Shown: one piece after another, positions 35,425 through 43,611 of the stretch
Layout: every line of letters starts with the position of its first letter
How positions within the stretch are numbered: the stretch's first letter is position 1
DNA from: Streptomyces griseosporeus
GTDB lineage: Bacteria > Actinomycetota > Actinomycetes > Streptomycetales > Streptomycetaceae
Direction of reading: 5' to 3'
DNA: 64,000 bases
Assembly (NCBI RefSeq): GCF_014656055.1
Contig: NZ_BNBR01000002.1
Location: forward strand, 1,166,062-1,230,061
Notes under the pieces: generated by a model
The model's input: the letters and a program-made list of their open reading frames with translations, nothing else
The model's database searches: none
Told to the model about the DNA's origin: nothing
Program-made: the position numbers and the translations under genes

Positions 35425-36426
35425 CTAGGCGGCGGTCCCGCGCGCCGACAACTCCCTTTCGGCGCCGCCCCCGCTCGCCACCGGCTCCCCGTCTCCCTTC
35501 GCGGGGGTGGACGACTGGGCGATGAAGGCGCCGACCAGCACGACGGCCCCGCCGACGAGCTGGGGCGCGGACAGGTGCTCGCCGAGCAGCACCCAGGCGA
35601 GCACGGTCGCGATGACCGCCTCCAGGCACGCCACCACGCCCGCGACCTGCGGGGAGAGCCGGCGCACGGAGAGGACGCCGGTGACGTAGGCGACGACGGT
35701 GGCGACCAGCACGATCCAGGCGAGCAGCAGCCACGCGGCGACGGGGGTGCCGTCCATCCGCGCGGAGTGCGCGAGCACGGACCAGTCCATGCCCCAGGGC
35801 CGGGCGACGACGGTCAGCACGGCCGCGCCGACGAGCAGGCCGTAGGCGATGACGCCGAGCGGGTCGGGGGCGTCGGCGCCGGAGTCGCCGCCGTGGTCGG
35901 AGAGCACGAAGTAGCCGACCTGGCAGCAGGCGGCGCCGAGCGCGAGGAGCAGTCCGAGGGCGTCGAAGCTGAGGCCGGCCCACACCTCGACCACGCAGGC
36001 GAGGCCACCGACGGCGAGGACGACACCGACGGCGGCGGCCCGGGTGACCGGCCGCCGCTGCACGAACCGCACCCAGCCGAGCACCAGCGCGGGTGCGAGG
36101 TACTCGACGAGCAGCGCGACGCCGACGGGGATCCGGGAGAGGGCGGCGAAGTAGCAGGCCTGGACCCCGGCGACGGCCAGCAGGCCGAACCCGGCGAGCA
36201 GCGCGGGCCGGCGGCGCAGCAGCGCCCTGTGGCGGACGGCGAGCGGCAGCATGACCAGAGCGGCGCCCGTGACCCGCAGCCACACCACGTGCAGCGGGTC
36301 GAGGCCGGCCTCGATCAGCGGTTTGGCGGCGACTCCCGAGCCACCGAAGGCGAGCGCCGACGCGAGGGCGAGGGAGAGCCCGACGCCCTTGCCGGGGTTG
36401 CCCTGACTGCTTCCAGACGTATGCAC
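35425..36426 (-). CDS. EamA-family transporter
   Basis: 333 aa, ten membrane helices, LALASALAFGGSGVAAKPLIEAGLDPLHVVWLR as the first repeat, and the second EamA repeat late in the chain. Likely metabolite exporter. Start uncertain: GTG at 36426 or 36432; no ribosome site is visible and CATCAT lies about six bases upstream of the first. Third EamA gene in 6 kb but not closely similar to the others. Confidence 0.8.
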   Translation of the reverse strand: MHTSGSSQGNPGKGVGLSLALASALAFGGSGVAAKPLIEAGLDPLHVVWLRVTGAALVMLPLAVRHRALLRRRPALLAGFGLLAVAGVQACYFAALSRIPVGVALLVEYLAPALVLGWVRFVQRRPVTRAAAVGVVLAVGGLACVVEVWAGLSFDALGLLLALGAACCQVGYFVLSDHGGDSGADAPDPLGVIAYGLLVGAAVLTVVARPWGMDWSVLAHSARMDGTPVAAWLLLAWIVLVATVVAYVTGVLSVRRLSPQVAGVVACLEAVIATVLAWVLLGEHLSAPQLVGGAVVLVGAFIAQSSTPAKGDGEPVASGGGAERELSARGTAA

Positions 36427-36506
36427 CGGCACATGATGACAGGCGCCGACAGGAGCGTCACCCCCGATGACACCTGTCTCAACGACTGGACGGTCACGGC
36501 GTGAGG

Positions 36507-37046
36507 TCAGCCGCCCCCGTCGGCTTCTTCCGCCCGCCACAGGGTCCCGTCCACGACGTCCCGTGCCTCGATCCCGGCAGCGGCGAGCACCTCGACGGCG
36601 CGGGCGTCCGGATCGGCCACGAGCGCGGCGAGGAGATCGACCCCCCGGGCCCGCTCCCCGCGCTCCGCGGCCCGGGCGCAGGCGGCCTCCAGGGCCCGCC
36701 CGGCGAGCGGCGAGAACCCCTCGGCGTCGGTCACGGCAGGTACGGAACCGGAGTCCTCGACGCTGCCCTGCCAGCGCAGGCCGTAGCCGATGCTGCGCTG
36801 GACGAGATAGCCGAGCAGGCGGGCGACCCGGGCCGGTCCGCAGAAGACGGCACGGACGTCGGGGTCGGAATCCAGCAGGGAGTGCAGCAGATGGGCGGTG
36901 TCGATCTGCCGGTCCCCGTCGCGCACCGCGCGCCGCCGGGCACCGGCCACCACGGCGGCCAGTTCGGTGCCCATCCGGGCGTCGTCGTCGACGCGGTGGC
37001 GGAGTTCCAGGTCACGGGCGGGCTGCCGGGGGATACGGGGGTGCAC
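36507..37046 (-). CDS. Clp N-terminal-domain protein
   Basis: 179 aa with two Clp repeat segments: IDTAHLLHSLLDSDPDVRAVF and FSPLAGRALEAACARAAERGERARGVDLLAALVADPDARAVEVLAAAGI. No AAA ATPase module follows, so it is a stand-alone Clp-N adaptor-like protein of the sort common in Streptomyces. Probably binds substrate or competes with ClpC. GTG start at 37046 is provisional. Confidence 0.75.
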   Translation of the reverse strand: MHPRIPRQPARDLELRHRVDDDARMGTELAAVVAGARRRAVRDGDRQIDTAHLLHSLLDSDPDVRAVFCGPARVARLLGYLVQRSIGYGLRWQGSVEDSGSVPAVTDAEGFSPLAGRALEAACARAAERGERARGVDLLAALVADPDARAVEVLAAAGIEARDVVDGTLWRAEEADGGG

Positions 37047-37133
37047 GCTCCCACCCCATCAGGCGCACCGGAGGCGTACATCCCCGGCGCGAAGCATCTT
37101 CGCGTCCCACACAGAGTGGACGTGGCGAGCAGG

Positions 37134-37203
37134 GATCTCCTCCTTGGGGAGGAGATCAGGCCAAAAACGCTTGAGGGGCGCGCGCCGCCTTGCCACGCGC
37201 CCC
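37134..37203 (+). promoter_or_regulatory. Two strong hairpins before the 63-aa gene
   Basis: GATCTCCTCC (37134-37143), loop TTGG, GGAGGAGATC (37148-37157) is perfect over 10 bp. GGGGCGCG (37175-37182) pairs with CGCGCCCC (37196-37203). The first sequesters a GGAGGA of ribosome-site type. A Rho-independent bidirectional terminator is the alternative, but no gene ends here. Confidence 0.6.
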
Positions 37204-37244
37204 CGAGGGCAACCACCGGGTCCCGCCGTTCGTCCCACAGGGAA

Positions 37245-37436
37245 ATGGAGAGCAGCAGGTGCTGGCTGGTCGCGTTGCCGGCCGTCGACGGCAGGCAGTA
37301 CGTCTACCGGGTGTACGCCCCGGAGGACGCGCTGCTCGCGGACCTGTTCTGGGAGGCGTGGCACTGCCACGACGAGAGCACGTTCCCCAGGGCATGGGAC
37401 GTGTTCGACGCGGCAGAGATACGACGGGTCGGTTGA
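37245..37436 (+). CDS. 63-aa protein of unknown function
   Basis: Acidic, aromatic-rich small protein: WLVALPAVDGRQYVYRVYAPEDALLADLFWEAWHCHDESTFPRAWDVFDAAEIRRVG is not given in full but has six Trp/Tyr in its core. Third positions are strongly G/C, supporting a real gene although it is short. No clear ribosome site; two hairpins occupy its leader. No family recognised. Confidence 0.55.
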   Translation: MESSRCWLVALPAVDGRQYVYRVYAPEDALLADLFWEAWHCHDESTFPRAWDVFDAAEIRRVG

Positions 37437-37480
37437 GCGGCGGGCCGGCCGAACCGCCCCGCCGCCCCACGCCTTGCGGC

Positions 37481-38122
37481 TCAGTCCTCGTCGGCGAGGA
37501 TCAGGTAGAGCTTCTTGCGGGCCTCGTTGATGACGCCCAGCGCCTTTTCCCGCTGCTCCTTGCTGCCGGTCTTCCAGACCTGCCCGAAGGCCTCCATCAG
37601 ACCGAAACCGGCCTGGCGGATGTCGTTGAGGGCCTCCCAGTCGACCCCGCGCGAGGCCTCCTCCCAGGGCGCCTCGGGGCCCTCGTCGGCGGCGGCGCGG
37701 CCGGCCTCGGTGAGGGAGAACAGCTTCTTGCCGCCCTCGCTCGCGCTGCTGATCAGACCCTCGTCCTCCAGCAGCTGGAGGGTCGGGTACACCGAGCCGG
37801 GGCTCGGCTTCCAGGCGCCGCCGCTGCGTTCGGCGATCTCCTGGATCATCTCGTAGCCGTGCATCGGCCGGTCCTTCAGCAGGGCCAGGATCGAGGCCCG
37901 TACGTCACCCCGCCGTGCCCTGCCGCGCGGTCCGCCGCGCCCTCGCGGGCCCCAGGGGCCGGGGCCGAAGCCCGGTCCGCCGAAGCCGTGACCGGGACCG
38001 CCGTGTCCACCGGGCCCGAAGGGACCGAAGGCACCACGCCGTCCGTCGAAGCCGCCCATGCCCGTGCCGCGCTGGCCGGGGCCGCCATGTCCACGCTCGA
38101 AACCGAATCCGTGGGTACGCAT
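37481..38122 (-). CDS. PadR-family regulator with Gly/Pro-rich N-terminus
   Basis: 213 aa. A low-complexity tail (about residues 1-70: repeats of GPFGPGGHGGPGHGFGG type) precedes the PadR winged helix RASILALLKDRPMHGYEMIQEIAERSGGAWKPSPGSVYPTLQLLEDEGLI, then a C-terminal helical dimerisation region. PadR proteins usually repress transporter or stress genes; none is coupled here, so it may be autoregulatory only. ATG at 38122 has GGAG eight bases upstream. The operator-like CGATATATCG lies upstream. Confidence 0.87.
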   Translation of the reverse strand: MRTHGFGFERGHGGPGQRGTGMGGFDGRRGAFGPFGPGGHGGPGHGFGGPGFGPGPWGPRGRGGPRGRARRGDVRASILALLKDRPMHGYEMIQEIAERSGGAWKPSPGSVYPTLQLLEDEGLISSASEGGKKLFSLTEAGRAAADEGPEAPWEEASRGVDWEALNDIRQAGFGLMEAFGQVWKTGSKEQREKALGVINEARKKLYLILADED

Positions 38123-38137
38123 CGCAACCACTCCATT

Positions 38138-38175
38138 CCATCGTTGATCTGTCGCGATGCCTCAACGATATATCG
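38138..38175. promoter_or_regulatory. Palindromes upstream of the PadR gene
   Basis: Perfect CGATATATCG (38166-38175) and the inverted pair ATCGTTGA / TCAACGAT (on the minus strand) flanking the promoter area. PadR sites commonly contain ATAT centres, so autorepression is likely. Confidence 0.5.
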
Positions 38176-38308
38176 GAACACATCGCCTGACAACCCCCGG
38201 CCGATGTCCCTCCGTGAGCGGCCCCGTCGCGCGCCCTCCGCGAAAACCGGTCCAGCACCCGCGGATTGGCCTTGTCCTGCGGCTTCGCTCCCCCGCTAAC
38301 GTCGGGAC

Positions 38309-39118
38309 ATGCGCATCCGAATCGTCGACGCCTTCACCGACCGCCCCTTCGCCGGCAACCCGGCCGGCGTCCTGCTCCTCGACGCCTTCCCCGACGACGA
38401 CCGGCTCCAGAAGGTGGCGATGGAGGTGAACCACGCCGAGACCGCCTTCGCCCACCGGCTGCCCGAGGACGGCGAGGCCGACTGGGCACTGCGCTGGTTC
38501 ACCCCCGTGGCCGAGGTCGCGATGTGCGGCCACGCCACCCTCGCCACGGCCCACGTCCTCGCGACGACCGGCGCGCACCAGGGCCCGGTCCGCTTCGCCA
38601 CGCGCAGCGGCGTGCTCATCGCCACGCCCCGCGAGGACGGCTCGATCACCCTGGACTTCCCGACCGCCCCGCTCACCGAGGTCGGCGTCCCGGACGGGGT
38701 CGCCGAGGCACTGGGCGCCGCACCGCGCACCGCCTTCGACACCGGCCCGAACGTGGGCGACCTGCTCGTCGAGCTGGCCGACGAGAAGACGGTCCGCGGC
38801 CTCACCCCGGACCACAAGGCGCTCGCCGCCTACTCCAGCCGCGGCATCATCGCCACCGCCCGCGCCGAGGACCCGTCCCGGGGCTACGACTTCGTCTCCC
38901 GCTGCTTCTTCCCGAACGTCGGCATCGACGAGGACCCGGTCACCGGCAGCGCCCACACCGCGCTCGCCCCCTACTGGTCCGCACGCCTCGGCAGCGCCGA
39001 ACTCACCGGCCTGCAGGCGTCGCCCCGCTCCGGCCGTGTCCGCACCGAACTGCGCGACGACCGCACCCTGCTGAGCGGCCGGGCGGTCACCGTGATCGAG
39101 GGCGACCTGCTGGCCTGA
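38309..39118 (+). CDS. PhzF-family isomerase
   Basis: 269 aa. Diaminopimelate-epimerase-like fold: MRIRIVDAFTDRPFAGNPAGVLLLDAF, NHAETAFAHRL (catalytic Glu equivalent), EVAMCGHATLATAHVL and the VTGSAHTALAPYW loop. Related to the phenazine isomerase but most Streptomyces members are not in phenazine clusters. TAACGT six bases before the ATG. Terminated by the 12-bp hairpin at 39144. Confidence 0.88.
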   Translation: MRIRIVDAFTDRPFAGNPAGVLLLDAFPDDDRLQKVAMEVNHAETAFAHRLPEDGEADWALRWFTPVAEVAMCGHATLATAHVLATTGAHQGPVRFATRSGVLIATPREDGSITLDFPTAPLTEVGVPDGVAEALGAAPRTAFDTGPNVGDLLVELADEKTVRGLTPDHKALAAYSSRGIIATARAEDPSRGYDFVSRCFFPNVGIDEDPVTGSAHTALAPYWSARLGSAELTGLQASPRSGRVRTELRDDRTLLSGRAVTVIEGDLLA

Positions 39119-39143
39119 GCCACCGCGCACGGAACACGGCGAA

Positions 39144-39170
39144 GGGGCGTACGACAGCGTCGTACGCCCC
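39144..39170 (+). terminator. Bidirectional terminator, phzF-like / CPBP
   Basis: GGGGCGTACGAC (39144-39155) and GTCGTACGCCCC (39159-39170) pair perfectly over 12 bp with an AGC loop, between two convergent genes. Confidence 0.8.
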
Positions 39171-39185
39171 TGTCTCCTGCGTGGG

Positions 39186-39965
39186 TCAGGCGGTCGGCAG
39201 CCAGCCCACCTTCCCGGCGAGCAGCGCGTACCCCACGAAGGCACCGATGTCGAGCAGCGAGTGCGCCACGACGAGCGGCCCGACGCGGCCCCAGCGCCGG
39301 TAGAGGAAGACGAACACCACGCCCATCACCATGTTGCCGACGAAGCCGCCGACGCCCTGGTAGAGGTGGTAGGAGCCGCGCAGTACGGCGCTGCCCATCA
39401 GCGCGGTGCCCGGCGTCCAGCCCAACTGGCCGAGCCGGCGCAGCAGATAGCCGACGACGATGACCTCCTCCAGGACGGCGTTCTGCACGGCCGAGAGGAC
39501 CAGCACCGGGTACTTCCACCACACGTCGGGCAGCGCCTCGGGGACCACGGTGAGGTTGAACCCGAGGCCGCGGGCGGCGAGGTAGAAGGCGATGCCGGTG
39601 CTGCCGATGACGGCGGCGACCGCCGCGCCGCGCCCGAGGTCGGGCCAGGGGCGGGTGCGGTCGAAGCCGAGGGTGCGCAGGCTTCCGCCCTCGCGCAGCA
39701 GCAGGTGGGCGACGAGGGCGACCGGGACCAGTGCGGAGGCGATGCCGAACAGCTGCCAGGCCAGGTCGAGCCAGGGGCGTCCGGGCGCGGCCGAGGCGTT
39801 GAGGGTGGCCGCCTGGTCCTTGAGCCCGCCCGGCTTGGTGACCGACCCGACGAAGCTGATCAACGCCGACACGCCGCTCGCGCCGAGCGACAGCCCGAGG
39901 ACGAGCAGGGTCTCGTCACGCAGTATCCGCCGCGTCAGCCGCCGCTCGGGAAGGGTCTCCGCCAC
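39186..39965 (-). CDS. CPBP-family intramembrane metalloprotease
   Basis: 259 aa, about six to seven membrane helices. The CPBP/Rce1 motifs are present: NAVLEEVIVVGYLLRRL (EExxxR), GSYHLYQG (His) and VVAHSLLDIGAF (His). Such proteins cleave or protect membrane peptides; substrate unknown. GTG at 39965 follows GGAGG at six bases. Confidence 0.82.
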   Translation of the reverse strand: MAETLPERRLTRRILRDETLLVLGLSLGASGVSALISFVGSVTKPGGLKDQAATLNASAAPGRPWLDLAWQLFGIASALVPVALVAHLLLREGGSLRTLGFDRTRPWPDLGRGAAVAAVIGSTGIAFYLAARGLGFNLTVVPEALPDVWWKYPVLVLSAVQNAVLEEVIVVGYLLRRLGQLGWTPGTALMGSAVLRGSYHLYQGVGGFVGNMVMGVVFVFLYRRWGRVGPLVVAHSLLDIGAFVGYALLAGKVGWLPTA

Positions 39966-40146
39966 CTGCCGCCTCCAGTCGCTCGGTCCCCGGGCCTCCG
40001 GTCTCCACCGGCACGGGGCCTCGCAAGAGCCTACGGAGCGAGGGGGCGGGAGATGCGCAGGGGGCGGCCGACCGGGCACCGGACGCGTGGCCGGGGAGCG
40101 GCCGACCGGCCGTCCGACGCCGGGCGGGTCGGCGGACCGCCCCGCG

Positions 40147-41664
40147 TCACCCCGCCGGCACCGGCTCCGGCAGCCCGACCGGCCAGGTGTGGACCGGCTC
40201 CCCCTGGTTCATCAGCTCCCGGTACCGCCGCGTCGTCGCGGCCAGCGCGGCCTCCCGGGACAGGCCGGCCTCCAGGGCCCGGTGGAAGGTGGCGGCCTGC
40301 CAGGACGCGCCGTTGGTGCGCCGCCGGCACCGCTCCTCGATGATGCCCAGGTACAGGTCGCGGTCGGCCCGCTCCACGCCCCACGCGTCGAGCCCCGCCT
40401 CGGCCAGCGGCAGCAGCTCGTCGCGGACCAGGCTCACCGCGTCGACCTCGGCGGTACCGCCCAGCCGGCCGCGGCGCGGCCACTCCAGGCGTGCGTCGAT
40501 GCCGTACCGGCACGCGGCGTCGAAGTTGGCGGCGGCGGCCTCGAAGGGCATCCGGGTCCACACCGGCCGGCTGTCCTCGGCGAGGGCGCGCACCACGCCG
40601 TAGTAGAAGGCCGCGTTGGCGACGACGTCGGTGACGGTCGGCCCGGCGGGCAGGACCCGGTTCTCCACGCGCAGGTGCGGGACGCCGTCCGCGATGTCGT
40701 ACACCGGCCGGTTCCAGCGGTAGATGGTGCCGTTGTGCAGGACGAGTTCGGAGAGCTTGGGCGCGCCGCCGGCCGCCACCACGGCCAGCGGGTCCTCCTC
40801 GTCGCAGATCGGCAGCAGCGCCGGGAAGTAGCGGATGTTCTCCTCGAACAGGTCGTAAGCCGAAGTGATCCAGCGCTCCCCGAACCAGGTGCGCGGCCGG
40901 ACCCCCTGCGCCTGCAGTTCCGGCGGCCGGGTGTCGGTGGACTGCTGGAAGAGCGGCGGACGCGACTCGCGCCACAGTTCACGGCCGAACAGGAAAGGAG
41001 AATTCGCGCCGACGGCGATCTGCGCGGCGGCAATGGCCTGCGCCGCGTTCCACACGTCGGCGAAACGCGCCGGGGTGACCTGGAGATGCAATTGCACGGA
41101 CGTACAGGCGGCTTCCGGCGCGATCGACTTGGATGTGCATGTCAATCGCTCCACACCGTCGATGTCGAGGGTGAAATCCTCTCCGCGCGCGGCCACGATC
41201 TGATTGTTCAACAAGGTGTAGCGGTCGACGTCGGAAAGATTGGACGAGACCAGGTCGTCCCGGTCCAGGGTGGGCAGAATGCCGATCATCGCTATGGCGG
41301 CGTCCACCTCCCCGGCCTTCCGGTCGGCATATGCCAGCGACGTGCGCAACTCCTCGGCGAGCCGATCGAATACGCGGCCGCCGAGCCGGTGGGGGGCTAT
41401 GTTCACTTCCAGGTTGAACATGGCGAGTTCCGTCTGGAAGTCACGGCTCGCGATGCGCTCCAGCACTTCCGCGTTCAGCATTTTCGGCTGCCCGTCGGAG
41501 CCCACCAGATTCAGTTCGATCTCCAGGCCCATCAGGTTCTTCGGGCGATCGAACCGCTGCTGGGCCAGGAGCCGCTCCAGCCCCGACAGGCACTGCCGCA
41601 GCTTCTCGCGGTAGCGCTGGCGATCCGACAGGTCGAACTCGCCTGCCACGACCTTCTCGCCCAT
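40147..41664 (-). CDS. Glutamate-cysteine ligase (GCS2)-family protein
   Basis: 505 aa. NLMGLEIELNLVGSDGQPKML and FQTELAMFNLEVNIAPHRL carry the ATP-grasp-like GCS2 core acids; the C-terminal half holds LRVENRVLPAGPT, the usual Arg-Glu-Asn site. Streptomyces make mycothiol and ergothioneine rather than glutathione, so the product is uncertain; ergothioneine EgtA is a relative but no other egt gene is near. Residues up to about 245 use unusually many A/T-ending codons, unlike the second half. GGAAGGGA precedes the ATG. Confidence 0.72.
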   Translation of the reverse strand: MGEKVVAGEFDLSDRQRYREKLRQCLSGLERLLAQQRFDRPKNLMGLEIELNLVGSDGQPKMLNAEVLERIASRDFQTELAMFNLEVNIAPHRLGGRVFDRLAEELRTSLAYADRKAGEVDAAIAMIGILPTLDRDDLVSSNLSDVDRYTLLNNQIVAARGEDFTLDIDGVERLTCTSKSIAPEAACTSVQLHLQVTPARFADVWNAAQAIAAAQIAVGANSPFLFGRELWRESRPPLFQQSTDTRPPELQAQGVRPRTWFGERWITSAYDLFEENIRYFPALLPICDEEDPLAVVAAGGAPKLSELVLHNGTIYRWNRPVYDIADGVPHLRVENRVLPAGPTVTDVVANAAFYYGVVRALAEDSRPVWTRMPFEAAAANFDAACRYGIDARLEWPRRGRLGGTAEVDAVSLVRDELLPLAEAGLDAWGVERADRDLYLGIIEERCRRRTNGASWQAATFHRALEAGLSREAALAATTRRYRELMNQGEPVHTWPVGLPEPVPAG

Positions 41665-42222
41665 GCAACGTGTCCCTTCCTGGGGTGAGCGGCCCGCCGT
41701 CCGGCCGCCGGTGTCCGGGTCAGGGTGGATGATGCCCCGCCAGTGCGATCGATAACGTCCCGCGCTGCCGCCCCGCCGGGTAGGCTGGGCGAGGAGTCCG
41801 GCGGCACATTCACCGGGCAAGCCGCGGAGCGCAGTTTCACGAACACGGGATCTCGTGAAAAACGCCGACGAGAATTGGCCGACCGCTGCATGCGCATAGG
41901 CCGAGGTCACCCACTTGAGGCCGGTTCGAAATCGGGAGGATTCCCGCGTATCGTCGTCTCGATGACCTCTTGCCGAGTGTCACGGAAACGGCTAGACGAA
42001 ACACAGTCTGAACACGTGTCGTATAAACTCCGCACACAAGGCAGAAGGTGGGCGCCCACGGTCCCCGCCTGGCGTCGTGGTGACCCGACGACAGGCCGCA
42101 CGCACACCCCACGTCCCTGACCCCGGCCCCCGCCTCTCTGACCTCGATCGAGAGCTGACAGCGCCGTCCGCCCCCGCCCCGCCCTCGCGCCACCGTGCCT
42201 GTCGAATGAGAGGCGTCCCACC
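41665..42222. other. Long upstream region of the GCS2-like gene
   Basis: No gene seen in 558 bp. It holds a perfect 8-bp inverted repeat TTTCACGA (41835-41842) and TCGTGAAA (41853-41860), and ACACGTGT (42012-42019). A plus-strand TATAAA (42022-42027) could be a -10 of the next gene, but no matching -35 was found. Confidence 0.5.
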
Positions 42223-42813
42223 ATGCCGCTGCATGTCCCTCCGGCTCCCGCGCCCGCACTGCGCTCCGTCCTCACGGCACTCGGTTCCCCCACCGCTGTC
42301 CGCGAAGCCCGGACCCCCTCGCTTCGCTCCGCCCAGCACCCCGCGATCCCCGACCTGCCCCTGCCCCTGCACGTCCTGGACCACGTCACGCCCGAGGGCG
42401 TCTCCGCCACCCGGCTCGCCGGCTGGCGCTTCCTCATCCGGTGCGGAGACCGCGCCGTCGCCGCCGCCGAGACCCGGCTCACGGCCGACGGCTGGACCTT
42501 CTCCCACTTCTTCGAGGGCCCGTACGTCACCTCCACCGAACGCGCGCTGCGCCAGGCCGAGTCGGTGACACAGCCGTACCAGCCGCGCCTGCTGTCCGTG
42601 CCCGGTCTGTACATGCTGACGCTCTGGCTGCACGGCGACTGCGCCTCCGACGGCACGGGCGGACACCCCGCCGCCACCGACCTGCTGGTGCCGCTGGCCC
42701 CCGCCCCGCCCGGCATCGCCGCCCACCTCCCGCACCGGGTCGCCGACCTGCTGCCGGTCCTCACGCACCGGGTGACCCCGGCCGCGCCCCCGCTGCTCGG
42801 CTCGCCCGCCTGA
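42223..42813 (+). CDS. Hypothetical protein
   Basis: 196 aa, no recognised domain. Core region includes HPAIPDLPLPLHVLDHVTPEGVSATRLAGWRFLIRCGDR and FSHFFEGPYVTSTERALRQAE, compatible with a small alpha/beta cytoplasmic protein; no signal peptide. AGAGG precedes the ATG. Function unknown. Confidence 0.65.
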   Translation: MPLHVPPAPAPALRSVLTALGSPTAVREARTPSLRSAQHPAIPDLPLPLHVLDHVTPEGVSATRLAGWRFLIRCGDRAVAAAETRLTADGWTFSHFFEGPYVTSTERALRQAESVTQPYQPRLLSVPGLYMLTLWLHGDCASDGTGGHPAATDLLVPLAPAPPGIAAHLPHRVADLLPVLTHRVTPAAPPLLGSPA

Positions 42814-42833
42814 CCGGCCGGCCGCGGCCTTCC

Positions 42834-42866
42834 GTGCCCCGACACGCATTTCCGCTGTCGGGGCAC
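42834..42866 (+). terminator. Terminator after the hypothetical gene
   Basis: GTGCCCCGAC (42834-42843) and GTCGGGGCAC (42857-42866) are perfectly complementary 21 bp after the stop codon. Confidence 0.7.
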
Positions 42867-42923
42867 GCCCTTGCCCGCGCCCCGTCCGCCCTTTCCGGCA
42901 ATCGCGCCGCAATTCGCTCGCCC

Positions 42924-42939
42924 GAGCGAGTACTCGCTC
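42924..42939. promoter_or_regulatory. 16-bp perfect palindrome GAGCGAGTACTCGCTC
   Basis: Stands in the gap between 42814 and 43167 which otherwise has no gene; the surrounding TTCGCTCGCCCGAGCGAG also pairs. The form is that of TetR-family operators. A -10-like TAGACA follows about 25 bp downstream. Confidence 0.5.
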
Positions 42940-43167
42940 AGAAGTCCTGCCGCCCAGCTGGACTAGACACTCTGGGCCACGGCCAACCACCCAAAGTGAC
43001 AGCGGAGTTGGAATGAACCGCCCGCCCGGGTGATGCGTCATCATTCTGTGAGAAGCGGTGCTGCGAAATCCCTGCGGAATGCCGCCCGTGGGGCAACACT
43101 GGATTCCAACCGAACGTGTCATCTACGGGGGCCGGACATGATCACGACAGAGCGAAAGATCCCATCC

Positions 43168-43374
43168 ATGTGCCAGCACCAGCCGCCGTGTCCCACAGCC
43201 GAGTCCGCCGACCGGGAATCCGCCCGTCTCGTGGCACACCACCCCGAGCAGGGCTGGAGCCTCCTGTGCAACGGCGTACTCCTCTTCGAGGACACCGGTG
43301 AGCTTCTGCCGGACGGCCAGATCATCGCCCCGCACCGTCCGCTGGGCACCACACAGGTGATGACCGCCGCCTGA
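43168..43374 (+). CDS. DUF5999 small protein
   Basis: 68 aa, beginning MCQHQPPCP and containing HHPEQGWSLLCNGVLLFEDTGELLPDGQIIAPHRP, the core of a small Streptomyces family with a Cys/His-rich head. ATG at 43138 in the same frame is an alternative. Function unknown; the N-terminal C-x-H-x3-C could bind metal. Confidence 0.75.
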   Translation: MCQHQPPCPTAESADRESARLVAHHPEQGWSLLCNGVLLFEDTGELLPDGQIIAPHRPLGTTQVMTAA

Positions 43375-43611
43375 GCGGCCTCATCCCGGACGGCACCCGC
43401 CGCCCGCCGCACTCCACCGGGGCCGGCCCGCAGTCGACGTACTGCGCACCGGCCCCTCCGCATGCCCGCGGCCGCCCCTCCGCGGTCTTAACGGAAGCTT
43501 GACGCCTCCGGCCCCCTCAGCCGTGGGCCCGACCATCACGCTCTGCATACGCTGGTGCCGCCGTCCCGGTCACGACCTGAGACGTACCGAACCGCACCAC
43601 AGGAGCACCCG

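Noticed and set aside
36507..37046. Full ClpC ATPase
   Set aside because: Only the Clp-N repeats exist; no Walker motifs follow.
43374..43611. ydaO-type c-di-AMP riboswitch before the permease
   Set aside because: No aptamer core could be recognised in the 238-bp gap.
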